Assembly (NCBI RefSeq): GCF_016907655.1
Contig: NZ_JAFBCL010000001.1
Coordinates: forward strand, 5,490,001 to 5,554,000
Origin: Saccharothrix algeriensis
GTDB taxonomy: Bacteria > Actinomycetota > Actinomycetes > Mycobacteriales > Pseudonocardiaceae
Length of the DNA: 64,000 nt
Direction of reading: 5' to 3'
The notes under the pieces were generated by a model. It was not told where the DNA came from, did no database searches, and saw nothing but the letters and a program-made list of their open reading frames with translations. This document shows, piece after piece, positions 1 through 8,052 of the stretch (within the stretch, counting starts at the first letter, position 1; each line of letters opens with the position of its first letter). Position numbers and translations under genes: made by a program.

Positions 1-1
1 G

Positions 2-940
2 GACGTGGTCGGGTACGTGGAGGCGCTGACGCTGCCGCTGGCCGCGGAGAAGGGGCTGGAGTTCGACGTCAAGGTGGACCCGGACGTGCCGTCCACCCTG
101 CACACCGACGAGCACCGCCTCCAGCAGATCCTGCGCAACCTGCTGTCCAACGCGGTGAAGTTCACCCACGACGGCGAGATCATGCTGCACATCCGGGTGA
201 ACGACGGCGTGGTGGCGTTCGACGTGCAGGACACCGGCATCGGCATCCCGGCGGAGAAGCTGTCGGTCATCTTCGAGGCGTTCCAGCAGGCCGACGGCAC
301 CACCTCGCGCAAGTACGGCGGCACCGGGCTGGGGCTGTCCATCAGCCGGGAGCTGGCCGCGCTGCTGGGCGGGCGGCTGGACGTGCGCAGCGAACCGGGC
401 CTGGGCTCGACGTTCACCCTGTACCTGCCGCTGAGCGACCAGGGCCTGGTGCCCGCGCCGGTCGACGTCGAGCTGCCCGAGCCGCCGACCGCGCCCGCCG
501 AGGAGCCGCACCTGCCGGCCGACGCCCCGGTCGAGCTGCCGCCCGCGCCGATGCGGTTCCACGGCGAGAAGGTGCTCATCGTCGACGACGACCTGCGCAA
601 CGTGTTCGCGCTGACCAGCGTGCTGGAGCTGCACGGGCTGGAGGTCATCTACGCCGACAACGGCATCACCGGGGTGCGGGCGCTGGAGCAGTACGACGAC
701 GTGTCGCTGGTGCTGATGGACATCATGATGCCCGAGCTGGACGGCAACGCGACCATGGCGGCCATCCGCGCCATGGCGCGGTACTCGGACCTGCCGGTGA
801 TCGCGGTGACGGCCAAGGCGATGAAGGGCGACCGGGAGAAGAGCCTGGCCTCGGGGGCCACCGACTACGTGACCAAGCCGGTGGACACCGACCACCTGCT
901 CCGGCTGATCGCGTTCTACCTGGGGCTGGAGCAGGACTGA
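2..940 (+). CDS. Hybrid sensor histidine kinase, 3' part (HATPase plus receiver)
   Basis: The gene is cut by the left edge, so the sensor and phosphoacceptor-His domains are missing. What remains begins inside the kinase ATP-binding domain: an N-box (LRNLLSNAVKF), a G1 box (DTGIGIP) and a G2 box (GGTGLGL) are visible in the first 115 residues. A Pro/Glu-rich linker follows. A C-terminal receiver starts near residue 190 with the acidic pocket (IVDDD), the phospho-Asp in LMDIMMPE near residue 239 and the conserved Lys in VTKPVD. The layout matches large actinobacterial hybrid kinases that pass phosphate to an attached receiver. The signal it senses cannot be read from this part. Confidence 0.9.
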   Translation, partial: DVVGYVEALTLPLAAEKGLEFDVKVDPDVPSTLHTDEHRLQQILRNLLSNAVKFTHDGEIMLHIRVNDGVVAFDVQDTGIGIPAEKLSVIFEAFQQADGTTSRKYGGTGLGLSISRELAALLGGRLDVRSEPGLGSTFTLYLPLSDQGLVPAPVDVELPEPPTAPAEEPHLPADAPVELPPAPMRFHGEKVLIVDDDLRNVFALTSVLELHGLEVIYADNGITGVRALEQYDDVSLVLMDIMMPELDGNATMAAIRAMARYSDLPVIAVTAKAMKGDREKSLASGATDYVTKPVDTDHLLRLIAFYLGLEQD

Positions 941-972
941 GCGGGCCGCCGGGCACGCGCGGGAACCGCTGT

Positions 973-1003
973 GCCCGTCAGGGTCGGTCCGGCCCTGACG
1001 GGC
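973..1003. terminator. Hairpin terminator between convergent genes
   Basis: Perfect 11-bp arms (973-983 and 993-1003, GCCCGTCAGGG and its complement) flank a 9-nt loop. It lies between the hybrid kinase stop and the stop of the small minus-strand gene, so it can serve both directions. Confidence 0.65.
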
Positions 1004-1013
1004 TGCGGGACGA

Positions 1014-1223
1014 TCAGCTCGCCGAGGTCGTGCGCATTTCCCGGAGCGCCGCCTCGGAGACTCCGACCAGTTTCTCCAACGCCGCTTCGCTGAAAGCCAA
1101 TTCGAGTTCGCCACGGCCGAAGGAGAGAGCCACCGAATCCGGGTGGATCTCATACTTGATGGGCGTCTCGCCGTCGTAGTGAGCCCACGTACACATCTGA
1201 CCGCTACCGACCATCGGGTACAC
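1014..1223 (-). CDS. Small hypothetical protein beside an XRE/DUF397 pair
   Basis: A 69-residue protein with a GTG start preceded by an AAAGGCGG Shine-Dalgarno-like run. I do not recognise a named domain. The N-terminal half is Trp/Tyr/His-containing and the C-terminal half is an acidic and Leu/Ala-rich helix-forming stretch (residues about 38-65). Codon use is less GC-extreme than neighbouring genes. It is divergent from the XRE regulator at 1346 and shares with it the intergenic region that carries two palindromic operators, so the two are probably controlled together. Small partner proteins are common beside XRE/DUF397 pairs in actinomycetes; a role in that module is inference only. Confidence 0.6.
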   Translation of the reverse strand: MYPMVGSGQMCTWAHYDGETPIKYEIHPDSVALSFGRGELELAFSEAALEKLVGVSEAALREMRTTSAS

Positions 1224-1250
1224 GAATCAACCGCCTTTCGTTTGGAATAG

Positions 1251-1283
1251 CTGGTGCGCACCAGAGTTCATGGTGCGCACCAG
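1251..1283. promoter_or_regulatory. Twin palindromic operator between divergent genes
   Basis: CTGGTGCGCACCAG at 1251-1264 is a perfect 14-bp palindrome. The same 12-bp core TGGTGCGCACCA recurs at 1271-1282. The centres are 19 bp apart, close to two helical turns. The pair sits in the divergent region between the genes at 1223(-) and 1346(+), the usual place for autoregulation by an XRE repressor. Confidence 0.7.
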
Positions 1284-1345
1284 CTGGTCAATGCCCTGAT
1301 CGTGCGATCCTCTGGTGGTTTCAAGCGCCCCCTATGCTGTGCGGC

Positions 1346-2188
1346 ATGGTCCGCACCACGCCCAAGGCCGTAGCGCTCGGCGCCGAACTCCGGGCTGCCC
1401 GCGACCGCGCCGGCACCGGTCTGCGCGAACTGGCGAAACGGCTCGGCGTCGACCACAGTTCGCTGTCCCGCGCCGAATCGGGCGAGCGCCCGCCGAACCC
1501 CGAGGTGGTCGCCGCGATCCTGGCGACGCTGGGAGTCACCGGTCACGAGTTCGAGCGGATCGTGGACATGGCCAGGGTCACCGACGACTCGGTGTGGGTG
1601 GCGGTATCGTCGCCGGACCGGCAGTCCCAGCTGTCGGCGTTGCTGAGCTTCGAGCAGATGGCGGTCACCATCACGGACGTCTCGCCGCTGCTGATCCCCG
1701 GTCTGCTGCAAACGGGTGCTTATGCGCGGGCCATCATGCGCGCGGGGCGGGTGCCGGAGCAGGAGATCGAACTGCGCGTCGCCACCCGTCTCGGTCGGCG
1801 GGACGTCCTCACCCGTGAGAACCCGGTGCGGTTGACGGCGCTCATCGGGGTGTCGGCCCTGCGCAGCGACATCGGCGGCCCGCGTGTCATGGCGGACCAG
1901 TTCGCCCAGCTGCTCAAGACGGCCGAATGGCCCAACATCACACTGCGCGCCATTCCCGAGGCGACCGGTTGGCACCCCGGATTGGAGGGTGCGTTCGCTA
2001 TCCTCGACACCCAGGCAATGAGCATCGTGCACGTCGAGAATCGCCGGAGCGGTTTGTTCTACCAGGAAGCAGTGGATGTCACGGCGTACCAGGAAGCCGT
2101 GGAACAGGTGCTCGACGTCGCGTGCAGCCCGGACGAGACCATCGGGTTGATCGCTCGCGAGGTCGAGCGGATCGAGGAGAAGACATGA
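1346..2188 (+). CDS. XRE-family regulator with DUF5753 (Scr1-type)
   Basis: An N-terminal helix-turn-helix (residues about 8-63, with LAKRLGVDHSSLSRAESGER as the recognition region) is followed by the DUF5753 ligand or partner domain that fills the rest of the 280 residues, including the family-typical LLIPGLLQTGAYARA. I chose the ATG at 1346 over the one at 1334 because a TATGCT -10-like box at 1333-1338 would place transcription start at or next to 1346, giving a leaderless mRNA. The stop overlaps the DUF397 start by ATGA. Such pairs are widespread in actinomycetes and affect development and secondary metabolism in the studied cases. Confidence 0.9.
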   Translation: MVRTTPKAVALGAELRAARDRAGTGLRELAKRLGVDHSSLSRAESGERPPNPEVVAAILATLGVTGHEFERIVDMARVTDDSVWVAVSSPDRQSQLSALLSFEQMAVTITDVSPLLIPGLLQTGAYARAIMRAGRVPEQEIELRVATRLGRRDVLTRENPVRLTALIGVSALRSDIGGPRVMADQFAQLLKTAEWPNITLRAIPEATGWHPGLEGAFAILDTQAMSIVHVENRRSGLFYQEAVDVTAYQEAVEQVLDVACSPDETIGLIAREVERIEEKT

Positions 2189-2364
2189 CGCGGTGGCGCA
2201 AGTCCAGCCGGAGCACCAACACGAACTCCTGCGTCGAGGTCGCCCGGGACCTGGCGGCGGTGCGCGACTCGAAGAACCCCGACGGCGCGCGGCTGGGGTT
2301 CCGCGGGCCGCGGGCGGTGGCCGCGCTGGTGGCGGCCGTCCGGCGGGGCCGCTTCGACGGCTGA
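2185..2364 (+). CDS. DUF397 protein
   Basis: A 59-residue protein with the classic DUF397 order: WRKSSRS at the start, SCVEVA near residue 18, VRDSKNPDG in the middle and a C-terminal FRGPRAVAALVAAVRRG helix. Its ATG overlaps the TGA of the XRE/DUF5753 gene, so the two are translationally coupled. DUF397 proteins are partners or antagonists of their upstream DUF5753 regulator and some act toxin-antitoxin-like; which applies here is unknown. Confidence 0.9.
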   Translation: MTRWRKSSRSTNTNSCVEVARDLAAVRDSKNPDGARLGFRGPRAVAALVAAVRRGRFDG

Positions 2365-2392
2365 GCCGGCCGCCGGGGCGTCCGGCTCAGCC
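2359..2392. terminator. Bidirectional terminator spanning two stop codons
   Basis: 11-bp perfect arms at 2359-2369 and 2382-2392 enclose a 12-nt loop. The arms cover the stop codons of both convergent genes (DUF397 and the STAS protein). Confidence 0.6.
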
Positions 2393-2737
2393 GGTGCGGG
2401 ACCGCAGGTCGTCCCGGACGTGCGCCAGGGCGGTCGCCCGCGTCGGGCACAGCGGGAGGTGGGGGCGCAGGCCGGTCACCTCCAGCGGGCGCAGGACCGG
2501 GTGGTTGGTGGCGACCACGGCCAGGCCGGGGACGCGGTTGCGGGTGTCGACCAGCAGCTGCATCCCGGCCGAGCCGAAGAACGTCACCCCGTCGAGGTCG
2601 AGCACGACGGCCGGCGCGGGCTGGTGCAGGGCCGCCCGGATCTTGGGCACGGTGTCCATGTCGACCTCGCCGACGACGGTCACCAGCAGGATCCCGTCGT
2701 GCCAGGACGACCCGACGGTGATCAGCGGCTGGTCCAT
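2387..2737 (-). CDS. STAS-domain anti-anti-sigma factor
   Basis: A 116-residue single STAS domain. It has the N-terminal strand ending in VVGEVDMDT, the central VVLDLDGVTFFGSAGMQLL and a C-terminal helix. The Ser in FFGSAG occupies the position that partner-switching kinases phosphorylate in the SpoIIAA/RsbV family; the usual D-S-S-G is here G-S-A-G. It lies at the end of a minus-strand signalling group that also encodes a HATPase_c_2 protein (4428-4805), the natural kinase type for such an antagonist. Pairing of these two is inference from context. Confidence 0.88.
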   Translation of the reverse strand: MDQPLITVGSSWHDGILLVTVVGEVDMDTVPKIRAALHQPAPAVVLDLDGVTFFGSAGMQLLVDTRNRVPGLAVVATNHPVLRPLEVTGLRPHLPLCPTRATALAHVRDDLRSRTG

Positions 2738-2818
2738 CCGGGCACCCCCGACGCCGTGGTGGCTGCGGCGACCGACGTTACGGGAGTCCCGAACGGGTCA
2801 CAACTTCCCGAACGGCGT

Positions 2819-3178
2819 TCACCCGAGCCTGCGCACCGCGTCGACGATGACCGCGTTGGGCACGCCCTTCACCAGGTACTCGGTCACGCCCGCGCGGCGC
2901 ATCCCGGCGACCGCCGCCGGGTCGGCGTGGGCGGAGAACGCCACCACGCGGGCCTGCGGGCAGCGCCGGCCCAGCTCGCGGGCCACCCGGAGGCCGCCGC
3001 CGCCGGGCATCCGCAGGTCCAGCACGACCACGTCCGGCGAGTGCCGCTCGGCCAGCGCGATCGCGTCGCCCGCGGTGCGCGCGACCGCCACCACCGCGAG
3101 GTCCGGCTCGGCGGTCAGCACGTCGTGCAGCGCCTCGGCGATCATGGGGTCGTCGTCGCAGATCAGCACGCGCGTCAT
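2819..3178 (-). CDS. Stand-alone response regulator receiver
   Basis: A 119-residue CheY-like receiver without an output domain. The acidic pair is in VLICDDD, the phospho-Asp in VVLDLRMPG near residue 54 and the Lys in YLVKG near residue 104. Its ATG overlaps the TGA of the upstream PAS kinase (3175-3178), so the kinase is the obvious phosphodonor. With no DNA-binding domain it should act by protein contact. Confidence 0.9.
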   Translation of the reverse strand: MTRVLICDDDPMIAEALHDVLTAEPDLAVVAVARTAGDAIALAERHSPDVVVLDLRMPGGGGLRVARELGRRCPQARVVAFSAHADPAAVAGMRRAGVTEYLVKGVPNAVIVDAVRRLG

Positions 3179-4245
3179 CGGGCGTCCGGCGTGGTGGTGG
3201 GCAGCCAGAACCGGACCGCGGTGCCGCCGCCCGGGCGCCGGGCGAGGGTCCACCAGCCGCCGGCGGTCTCGGCGCGCTCGCGCATCTCGATCATGCCGAA
3301 GTGCTCCGGGCCCGCCTGGTGCCCGGAGTCGGCGGCCACGCCGACGCCGTCGTCCGCGATCTCGACCAGCGTGCCGCGGTCCTCGGTGGACAGCCGCACG
3401 TCCACCCGGGACGACTCGGCGTGCTTGTGCACGTTGGCCAGCGCCTCCTGGCAGATGCGGAAGATCGTGACCGCCGCGTCGGGGGCCGGCTCCTGCGCCA
3501 GCTCGTCGCGCACGGAGTACTCCAGGCCCCACGCGGGGGCGAGGTCGCGCAGGTACTCCTCCAGCGCGGCCACCAGGCCGTTGCGGTCGATCTCCGGCGG
3601 GCGCAGCCGGAACACCAGCATCCGCAGCCGCTCGACCGCGCCGCGCACCGCCTCGTCGAGCCGGGCCACCGCGGCCACGTGCTCGGCGGGCAGCCGGCCG
3701 GCCAGCAGCTGCAGCCGCATCCCCACGGCCACCATCGCCTGCACGGAGTCGTCGTGCACGTCCCAGGCGATCCGCCGGCGCTCCAGCTCCTGCGCCTCGA
3801 CCAGGTGCGAGACCAGCCGCCGCCGTTCCAGCAGCGCCTGCTCGGCCCGCCGCCGCTCGGTCATGTCCCGGGTGACCTTGCCGAAGCCGCGCAGGCAGCC
3901 GGTGCGGTCGAACAGCGCGGTGATCACCACGTTCGCCCAGAACCGCGTGCCGTCCGCGCGCAGCCGCCAGCCCTCGTCCTCCAGCCGGCCCTCGGCGATG
4001 GCCGTCTCCAGCTCGCGCTCCGGCTTGGCCGCGGCGATGTCCTCCGGCGGGTAGAACACCGAGAAGTGCCGGCCCAGGATCTCGTCCTCCCGGTAGCCCT
4101 TGATGCGCTCGGCGCCGACGTTCCAGCTGACGATGTGGCCGTCCGGGTCGAGCATGAAGATGGCGTAGTCGACCACCCCCTCGACCAGCAGCTGGAACGC
4201 CGACTCGGGCATCCGGTCGGGTCGCCGGCGGGGCGGGTTCGACAT
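3175..4245 (-). CDS. PAS-domain sensor histidine kinase (HisKA_3 type)
   Basis: The 356-residue soluble protein opens with a PAS domain (about residues 12-130, including IFMLDPDGHIVSWN and the ERIKGY segment typical of PAS fold cores). A short coiled linker with RRRAEQALLERRR follows, then a HisKA_3 dimerisation region whose phosphoacceptor His is in IAWDVHDDS near residue 163. The C-terminal HATPase has NVHKHAESS (N-box) and DDGVGV. HisKA_3 kinases usually serve LuxR/NarL-type regulators; here the coupled partner is a lone receiver, and a LuxR-type regulator lies 0.7 kb upstream. No membrane segment is seen, so the input is probably cytosolic. Confidence 0.92.
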   Translation of the reverse strand: MSNPPRRRPDRMPESAFQLLVEGVVDYAIFMLDPDGHIVSWNVGAERIKGYREDEILGRHFSVFYPPEDIAAAKPERELETAIAEGRLEDEGWRLRADGTRFWANVVITALFDRTGCLRGFGKVTRDMTERRRAEQALLERRRLVSHLVEAQELERRRIAWDVHDDSVQAMVAVGMRLQLLAGRLPAEHVAAVARLDEAVRGAVERLRMLVFRLRPPEIDRNGLVAALEEYLRDLAPAWGLEYSVRDELAQEPAPDAAVTIFRICQEALANVHKHAESSRVDVRLSTEDRGTLVEIADDGVGVAADSGHQAGPEHFGMIEMRERAETAGGWWTLARRPGGGTAVRFWLPTTTPDAR

Positions 4246-4427
4246 GGCGCCCACTGTGCACCACGTCACCACCCGCGCTCCGCCGGGGCACCGCCGCGCC
4301 GGGCGCCGCCCACCGGCCGGCACGTCGCCGCGCCGGCCGCGGCCCGGTCCGGTCCGCGGCCGGCCGCGCGCGGGGTTCGCCCGACCGGTGGGTCGCCGGC
4401 CCGCTGCCGCCCGGACCCCGCGGACCG

Positions 4428-4805
4428 CTAGGCCAGCTCGCACCACACGACCTTGCCGCGCCCGTCCGGCTCGACGCCCCAGCGCCGGCACAGCCGGTCG
4501 ACCAGCGGCAGCCCCCACCCGCCGGTCACGCCCGCCGGCCGGACCCCCGGCCGCACCGGGCTGCCGTCGGCCACCTCGACCCGGACCCGGTCCGCGCCGC
4601 CGGCCAACCGCAGCACGGCCGGCCCGCCCGCGTGGCGCACGGCGTTGGCGACCAGCTCGGAGACCGCCAGGACGACGTCGTCGTGCACGCCCCGGTAGCC
4701 CCACGCGGCCAGCGTCCGGCGCGTGAAGTCCCGCGCGAGACCCGCGCCGCCCGGACCGCGCGGTGGGCTGTACTCGACCACCGGGTTCACCGTCGGGACG
4801 TCCAC
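4428..4805 (-). CDS. HATPase_c_2 anti-sigma/serine kinase-like ATP-binding protein
   Basis: A 125-residue GHKL ATPase of the RsbW/SpoIIAB-like kind. It shows the N-box AVSELVANAVRHAGG, a degenerate G1 region (VEVADGSP) and GGWGLPLVDRLCRRWG near the C-terminus, where the family lid sits. Proteins of this size are very common in actinomycetes as partner-switching kinases of STAS proteins. I chose the GTG at 4805; a later GTG (VNPVVEY) is possible and no Shine-Dalgarno decides between them. The STAS gene at 2387-2737 is a plausible partner. Confidence 0.85.
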   Translation of the reverse strand: MDVPTVNPVVEYSPPRGPGGAGLARDFTRRTLAAWGYRGVHDDVVLAVSELVANAVRHAGGPAVLRLAGGADRVRVEVADGSPVRPGVRPAGVTGGWGLPLVDRLCRRWGVEPDGRGKVVWCELA

Positions 4806-4945
4806 GCCCGCACTGTGGGGCACCCGACCCCGTCGACGCGAGACGCACCCTCGCCACCGGGCGTGGTGCATCTGCACCACGCGCCGCGGAACGGCGCGCG
4901 GGCGCGCCCCGGCGGCGGCAGCCGATCCGACCACGGCCGGGAGCG

Positions 4946-5596
4946 CTAGTCGACCAGCCCCGCCCGCCGGGCGATCGACACCGCCTCCAGCTTCGACCGC
5001 GCGCCCAGCTTGTCCAGCACGCGCTGCACGTGGTTGCGCACCGTGTTGCGGGCGACGCCCAGCCGGCGGCCGATCTCGTCCGTGCTCGCGCCGTCGGCCA
5101 GCAGGTCCAGCGTCTCCCGCTCCCGCGCGGTGAGGGACGCGCCGGTCGCCGCGACGCGCCCGGTGAACCGGTCGAGCACACCGGCGAGCAGCGCCCCGTC
5201 GAACACCGCCTCGCCACCGGCGACCCGCCGCACCGCCTCGGTCAGCTCCTCCAGCCCGGACGACTTGAGCACCAGCCCCGCGCCGCCCGCGTCCACCACG
5301 CGGGCGGCGACCGCGGAGGTGGCCTCGCCGGTCAGCACCAGCACCCGAGCGCCCAGCCCCCGCAGGTCGGCGATCACGCCGACGCCGTCGCCGTCGGGCA
5401 GCCGCCGGTCGAGCACCACGACGTGCGGGCGGTGCCGCCCGGTCGCGGCCAGCGCCGCCACCCGGGACCGGACCGCGGCCACCACCTGCACGTCGCCCGT
5501 CCGCTGCAGCGCCAGCCCGATCGCCTCCGCCACCATGTCGTGGTCCTCGACGAGGACCACGCGGATGGGATCGGACCGGGCAGGCGGTTCGGGCAT
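4946..5596 (-). CDS. LuxR/NarL-family response regulator
   Basis: A 216-residue regulator with an N-terminal receiver (VVLVEDHDM acidic pocket, phospho-Asp in VVVLDRRLPDGD near residue 60, Lys in LVLKSSG) and a C-terminal LuxR helix-turn-helix starting at LTARERETLDLLADG, with VARNTVRNHVQRVLDKLG as the recognition helix region. It ends SKLEAVSIARRAGLV, typical of NarL proteins. It is the first gene of the minus-strand signalling group and may be phosphorylated by the PAS kinase 0.7 kb downstream; that pairing is inference. Confidence 0.93.
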   Translation of the reverse strand: MPEPPARSDPIRVVLVEDHDMVAEAIGLALQRTGDVQVVAAVRSRVAALAATGRHRPHVVVLDRRLPDGDGVGVIADLRGLGARVLVLTGEATSAVAARVVDAGGAGLVLKSSGLEELTEAVRRVAGGEAVFDGALLAGVLDRFTGRVAATGASLTARERETLDLLADGASTDEIGRRLGVARNTVRNHVQRVLDKLGARSKLEAVSIARRAGLVD

Positions 5597-5930
5597 GGGC
5601 GTCGACCTCGTGACGGTGGGGACCCCCGCGCGGGGACGGCCCCACCCTAGAGGGGGGAGGCCCGCGGGGTCAGGTGGAGGCCCACCGTCGGTGTGCGCGC
5701 GCGGACAGCCCGTCACCACCCCTGCCCGGGCGCCGCCACCGGCGACCGGTCCACTCCCGGGTGATCGCCCCGCCGCCCGCCCGATCCCGTTTTCGACCTT
5801 CCGTTCAGTGGAACCGGTCATTGCCCGCCCCACCGGGCTGAACCTAGGTTTCGCCCCACCCGGCGGCCCCGCCGTGCGGTCCGGGCCGGTCGGCTGAACA
5901 ATCCCCCCGGTGGGAGAACAGGAGGGCGCG
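5597..5930. other. Intergenic region upstream of the protocatechuate genes
   Basis: No gene is supported here. It separates the divergent LuxR-type regulator from the pca genes. A short inverted repeat GTTC-AGTG-GAAC lies at 5803-5814, about 120 bp before the pcaH start, and may be an operator for an IclR- or MarR-type Pca regulator; none is encoded nearby. GGAGGG at 5921-5926 is the pcaH ribosome binding site. Confidence 0.4.
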
Positions 5931-6659
5931 GTGCCACTCGACGCGACCACGCCGCAGTACCGGCGGGACAGCGGGTCCCACCCGCCGCTGCGCTGGCCGG
6001 ACTACCGGTCCAACCAGTTCCGGCACCCGCACCGGCCGCTGGCGCTGCTGCCGCAGCGGCTCGGTGAGATCACCGGCCCGCTGCTGGGCGAGGGCCGGGT
6101 CGGCCCGCACGACAACGACCTCACCGCGGGCCACGACGGCGAGCCGCAGGGCCAGCGGATCATCGTGTCCGGCCGCGTGCTCGACGGCGACGGCAGGCCG
6201 GTCGCGGGCACCCTGCTGGAGGTGTGGCAGGCCAACGCGGGCGGCCGGTACCGGCACGACGGCGACCGCCACCCCGCGCCGCTGGACCCGAACTTCACCG
6301 GGGTCGGCCGCACCATCACCGACGCCGAGGGCCGCTACTCGTTCACCACGATCCAGCCCGGCGCGTACCCGTGGCGCAACCACGACAACGCCTGGCGGCC
6401 CGCGCACATCCACTTCTCGCTGTTCGGCACCGCGTTCACGCAGCGGCTGATCACGCAGATGTACTTCCCCGGCGACCCGCTGTTCTTCCAGGACCCGATC
6501 TTCAACTCGGTGCGCGACCCCAAGGCGCGCGAGGCGATGATCGCCCGGTTCGACCTGGGCAGCACCGTGCCGGAGTGGGCGCTGGGCTACCAGTGGGACA
6601 TCGTGCTGCGGGGCCAGAACCCCACGCCGCTGGAGGACGAGGACGACGACGATGACTGA
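5931..6659 (+). CDS. pcaH: Protocatechuate 3,4-dioxygenase beta subunit
   Basis: The Fe(III)-binding subunit that cleaves protocatechuate to 3-carboxy-cis,cis-muconate in the beta-ketoadipate pathway. The intradiol dioxygenase core is clear: GRVLDGDGRPVAGTLLEVWQ, the Tyr ligand in GGRYRH, a second Tyr ligand in GAYPWRN and the His pair in RPAHIHFSLFG. The N-terminal YRSNQFRHP segment is specific to beta subunits. The GTG at 5931 is preferred over the GTG at 5910 because GGAGGG sits 4 nt upstream. The C-terminus is a short acidic run. It overlaps the alpha-subunit gene by 8 bp. Confidence 0.95.
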   Translation: MPLDATTPQYRRDSGSHPPLRWPDYRSNQFRHPHRPLALLPQRLGEITGPLLGEGRVGPHDNDLTAGHDGEPQGQRIIVSGRVLDGDGRPVAGTLLEVWQANAGGRYRHDGDRHPAPLDPNFTGVGRTITDAEGRYSFTTIQPGAYPWRNHDNAWRPAHIHFSLFGTAFTQRLITQMYFPGDPLFFQDPIFNSVRDPKAREAMIARFDLGSTVPEWALGYQWDIVLRGQNPTPLEDEDDDDD

Positions 6660-7215
6660 GCCGATCACCACCCCGTCGCAGACGGTCGGGCCGTTCTTCG
6701 GGATCGGCCTGCCGTGGGAGGACGGCCCGCTGGTGGTGCCCGAGGGCACGCCCGACGCGTTCCGGGTCGAGGGCTACGTGCTCGACGGCAACGGCGACCC
6801 GGTGCCCGACGCGGTCGTGGAGACCTGGCAGGCCGACCCGGACGGCCGGTTCGACCACCCCGACGACCCGCGCGGCGCGGTGCGCCGGGAGGGCTTCCGG
6901 GGGTTCGGCCGCAGCGCGACCGACGTCGAGGGCCGCTACGGGGTGCTCACGGTCAAGCCCGGCCCCCTGCCGACCGCCGACGGCGGCTGGGAGGCGCCCC
7001 ACCTCAACGTGTCGGTGTTCTGCCGCGGGATGCTCGTCCGGCTGGTCACCCGCGTCTACTTCCCGGACGAGGCGGCCAACGCCGAGGACCCGGTGCTCAA
7101 CTCCATCGCGGACCCGGCCGCGCGCGCCACGCTCGTCGCCGCGCAGGCCCCGTTCGGCTACCACTTCGACATCCGGTTGCAGGGGGAGCATGAAACCGTC
7201 TTCTTCGACGTGTGA
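6652..7215 (+). CDS. pcaG: Protocatechuate 3,4-dioxygenase alpha subunit
   Basis: A 187-residue partner of PcaH. It starts with the alpha-subunit hallmark TPSQTVGPFF and has the dioxygenase fold (GYVLDGNGDPVPDAVVETWQ). The Fe ligands are absent, as expected: ASP-type residues in GRFDHPDD and VSVFCRG replace the Tyr and His set of the beta subunit. Translation is coupled to pcaH by an 8-bp overlap, which suits a 1:1 complex. Confidence 0.95.
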   Translation: MTEPITTPSQTVGPFFGIGLPWEDGPLVVPEGTPDAFRVEGYVLDGNGDPVPDAVVETWQADPDGRFDHPDDPRGAVRREGFRGFGRSATDVEGRYGVLTVKPGPLPTADGGWEAPHLNVSVFCRGMLVRLVTRVYFPDEAANAEDPVLNSIADPAARATLVAAQAPFGYHFDIRLQGEHETVFFDV

Positions 7216-7216
7216 G

Positions 7217-7269
7217 CGCCCCGGCCGGCCGGCGCGGGTGATCGGCGCGCGCCGGGCCGGGCCGGGGCG
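7217..7269 (+). promoter_or_regulatory. Intra-operon GC hairpin between pcaG and pcaD
   Basis: 10-bp arms CGCCCCGGCC (7217-7226) and GGCCGGGGCG (7260-7269) with further pairing inside. It occupies the only real gap in the pca operon and could act as a partial terminator or mRNA processing barrier. Confidence 0.4.
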
Positions 7270-7296
7270 GCGGGAGTGCCGGGGGAGGACCGGGCG

Positions 7297-8052
7297 ATGA
7301 GGCCGCACCACGAGCTGAGCGGGCCGCCGGGCGCGCCGGTGGTCGTCCTGGGCAACTCGCTGGGCACGACGACCGCCCTGTGGGACCCGCAGGTGGCGGA
7401 GCTGCGCGAGCGGTTCCGGGTGCTGCGCTACGACCACCGCGGCCACGGCGGCAGCCCGGCCGCGCCCGGTCCCTACCGGGTGGCCGACCTCGGCGGCGAC
7501 GTGCTGGAGCTGCTGGACGACCTCGGGGTCGAGCGGTTCTCCTACTGCGGCGTGTCGCTGGGCGCGATGGTGGGCATGTGGCTGGCCGGGCACGCGCCCG
7601 AGCGCGTCGACCGGCTCGTGCTCTGCTGCACGACGGCGGACTACCCGGACCCGCGGCCGTGGCGGGAGCGCGCGGCGACCGTGCGGCGGTCGGGGACGGC
7701 GTCGATCGCGGCGCAGGTGGTGGGCCGCTGGTTCACCCCCGCGCTGCGCGCGCGGTCGCCGGAGGTGGTGGCGGCCTTCGAGGCGATGGTGTCCGAAGTG
7801 GACGACGAGGGCTACGCCGCGTGCTGCGACGCGCTGGCGGAGCTGGACCTGCGCCCGGTGCTGCCCGCGATCACGGCGCCCACGGCCGTGGTCGCCGGCG
7901 CGCAGGACGAGGCGACACCGCCGGACCGCCTGCGGGCGATCGCCGAGGCCATCCCGGCGGCGGAGCTGTTCGTCGTCGACGGGGCGGCGCACCTGGCCAA
8001 CGTCGAGGCGGCCGACGCCGTCTCGGCCGTCCTGCGGGAGCACTTGCGATGA
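7297..8052 (+). CDS. pcaD: 3-oxoadipate enol-lactonase
   Basis: An alpha/beta hydrolase of 251 residues that hydrolyses beta-ketoadipate enol-lactone. The nucleophile elbow is GVSLGAM (Ser near residue 88), the acid is in AGAQDEATPP and the base is His in GAAHLANVE. The oxyanion-side motif GNSLGTTTALW near the N-terminus is characteristic of PcaD. ATG 7297 has GGAGG at 7284-7288 and is preferred to GTG 7276. The stop overlaps the decarboxylase start by ATGA. Confidence 0.93.
   Translation: MRPHHELSGPPGAPVVVLGNSLGTTTALWDPQVAELRERFRVLRYDHRGHGGSPAAPGPYRVADLGGDVLELLDDLGVERFSYCGVSLGAMVGMWLAGHAPERVDRLVLCCTTADYPDPRPWRERAATVRRSGTASIAAQVVGRWFTPALRARSPEVVAAFEAMVSEVDDEGYAACCDALAELDLRPVLPAITAPTAVVAGAQDEATPPDRLRAIAEAIPAAELFVVDGAAHLANVEAADAVSAVLREHLR

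Noticed and set aside
5803..5814. GTTC-AGTG-GAAC as a proven Pca operator
   Set aside because: Four-base arms are too short to trust without a regulator gene nearby; kept only as a remark in the region entry.
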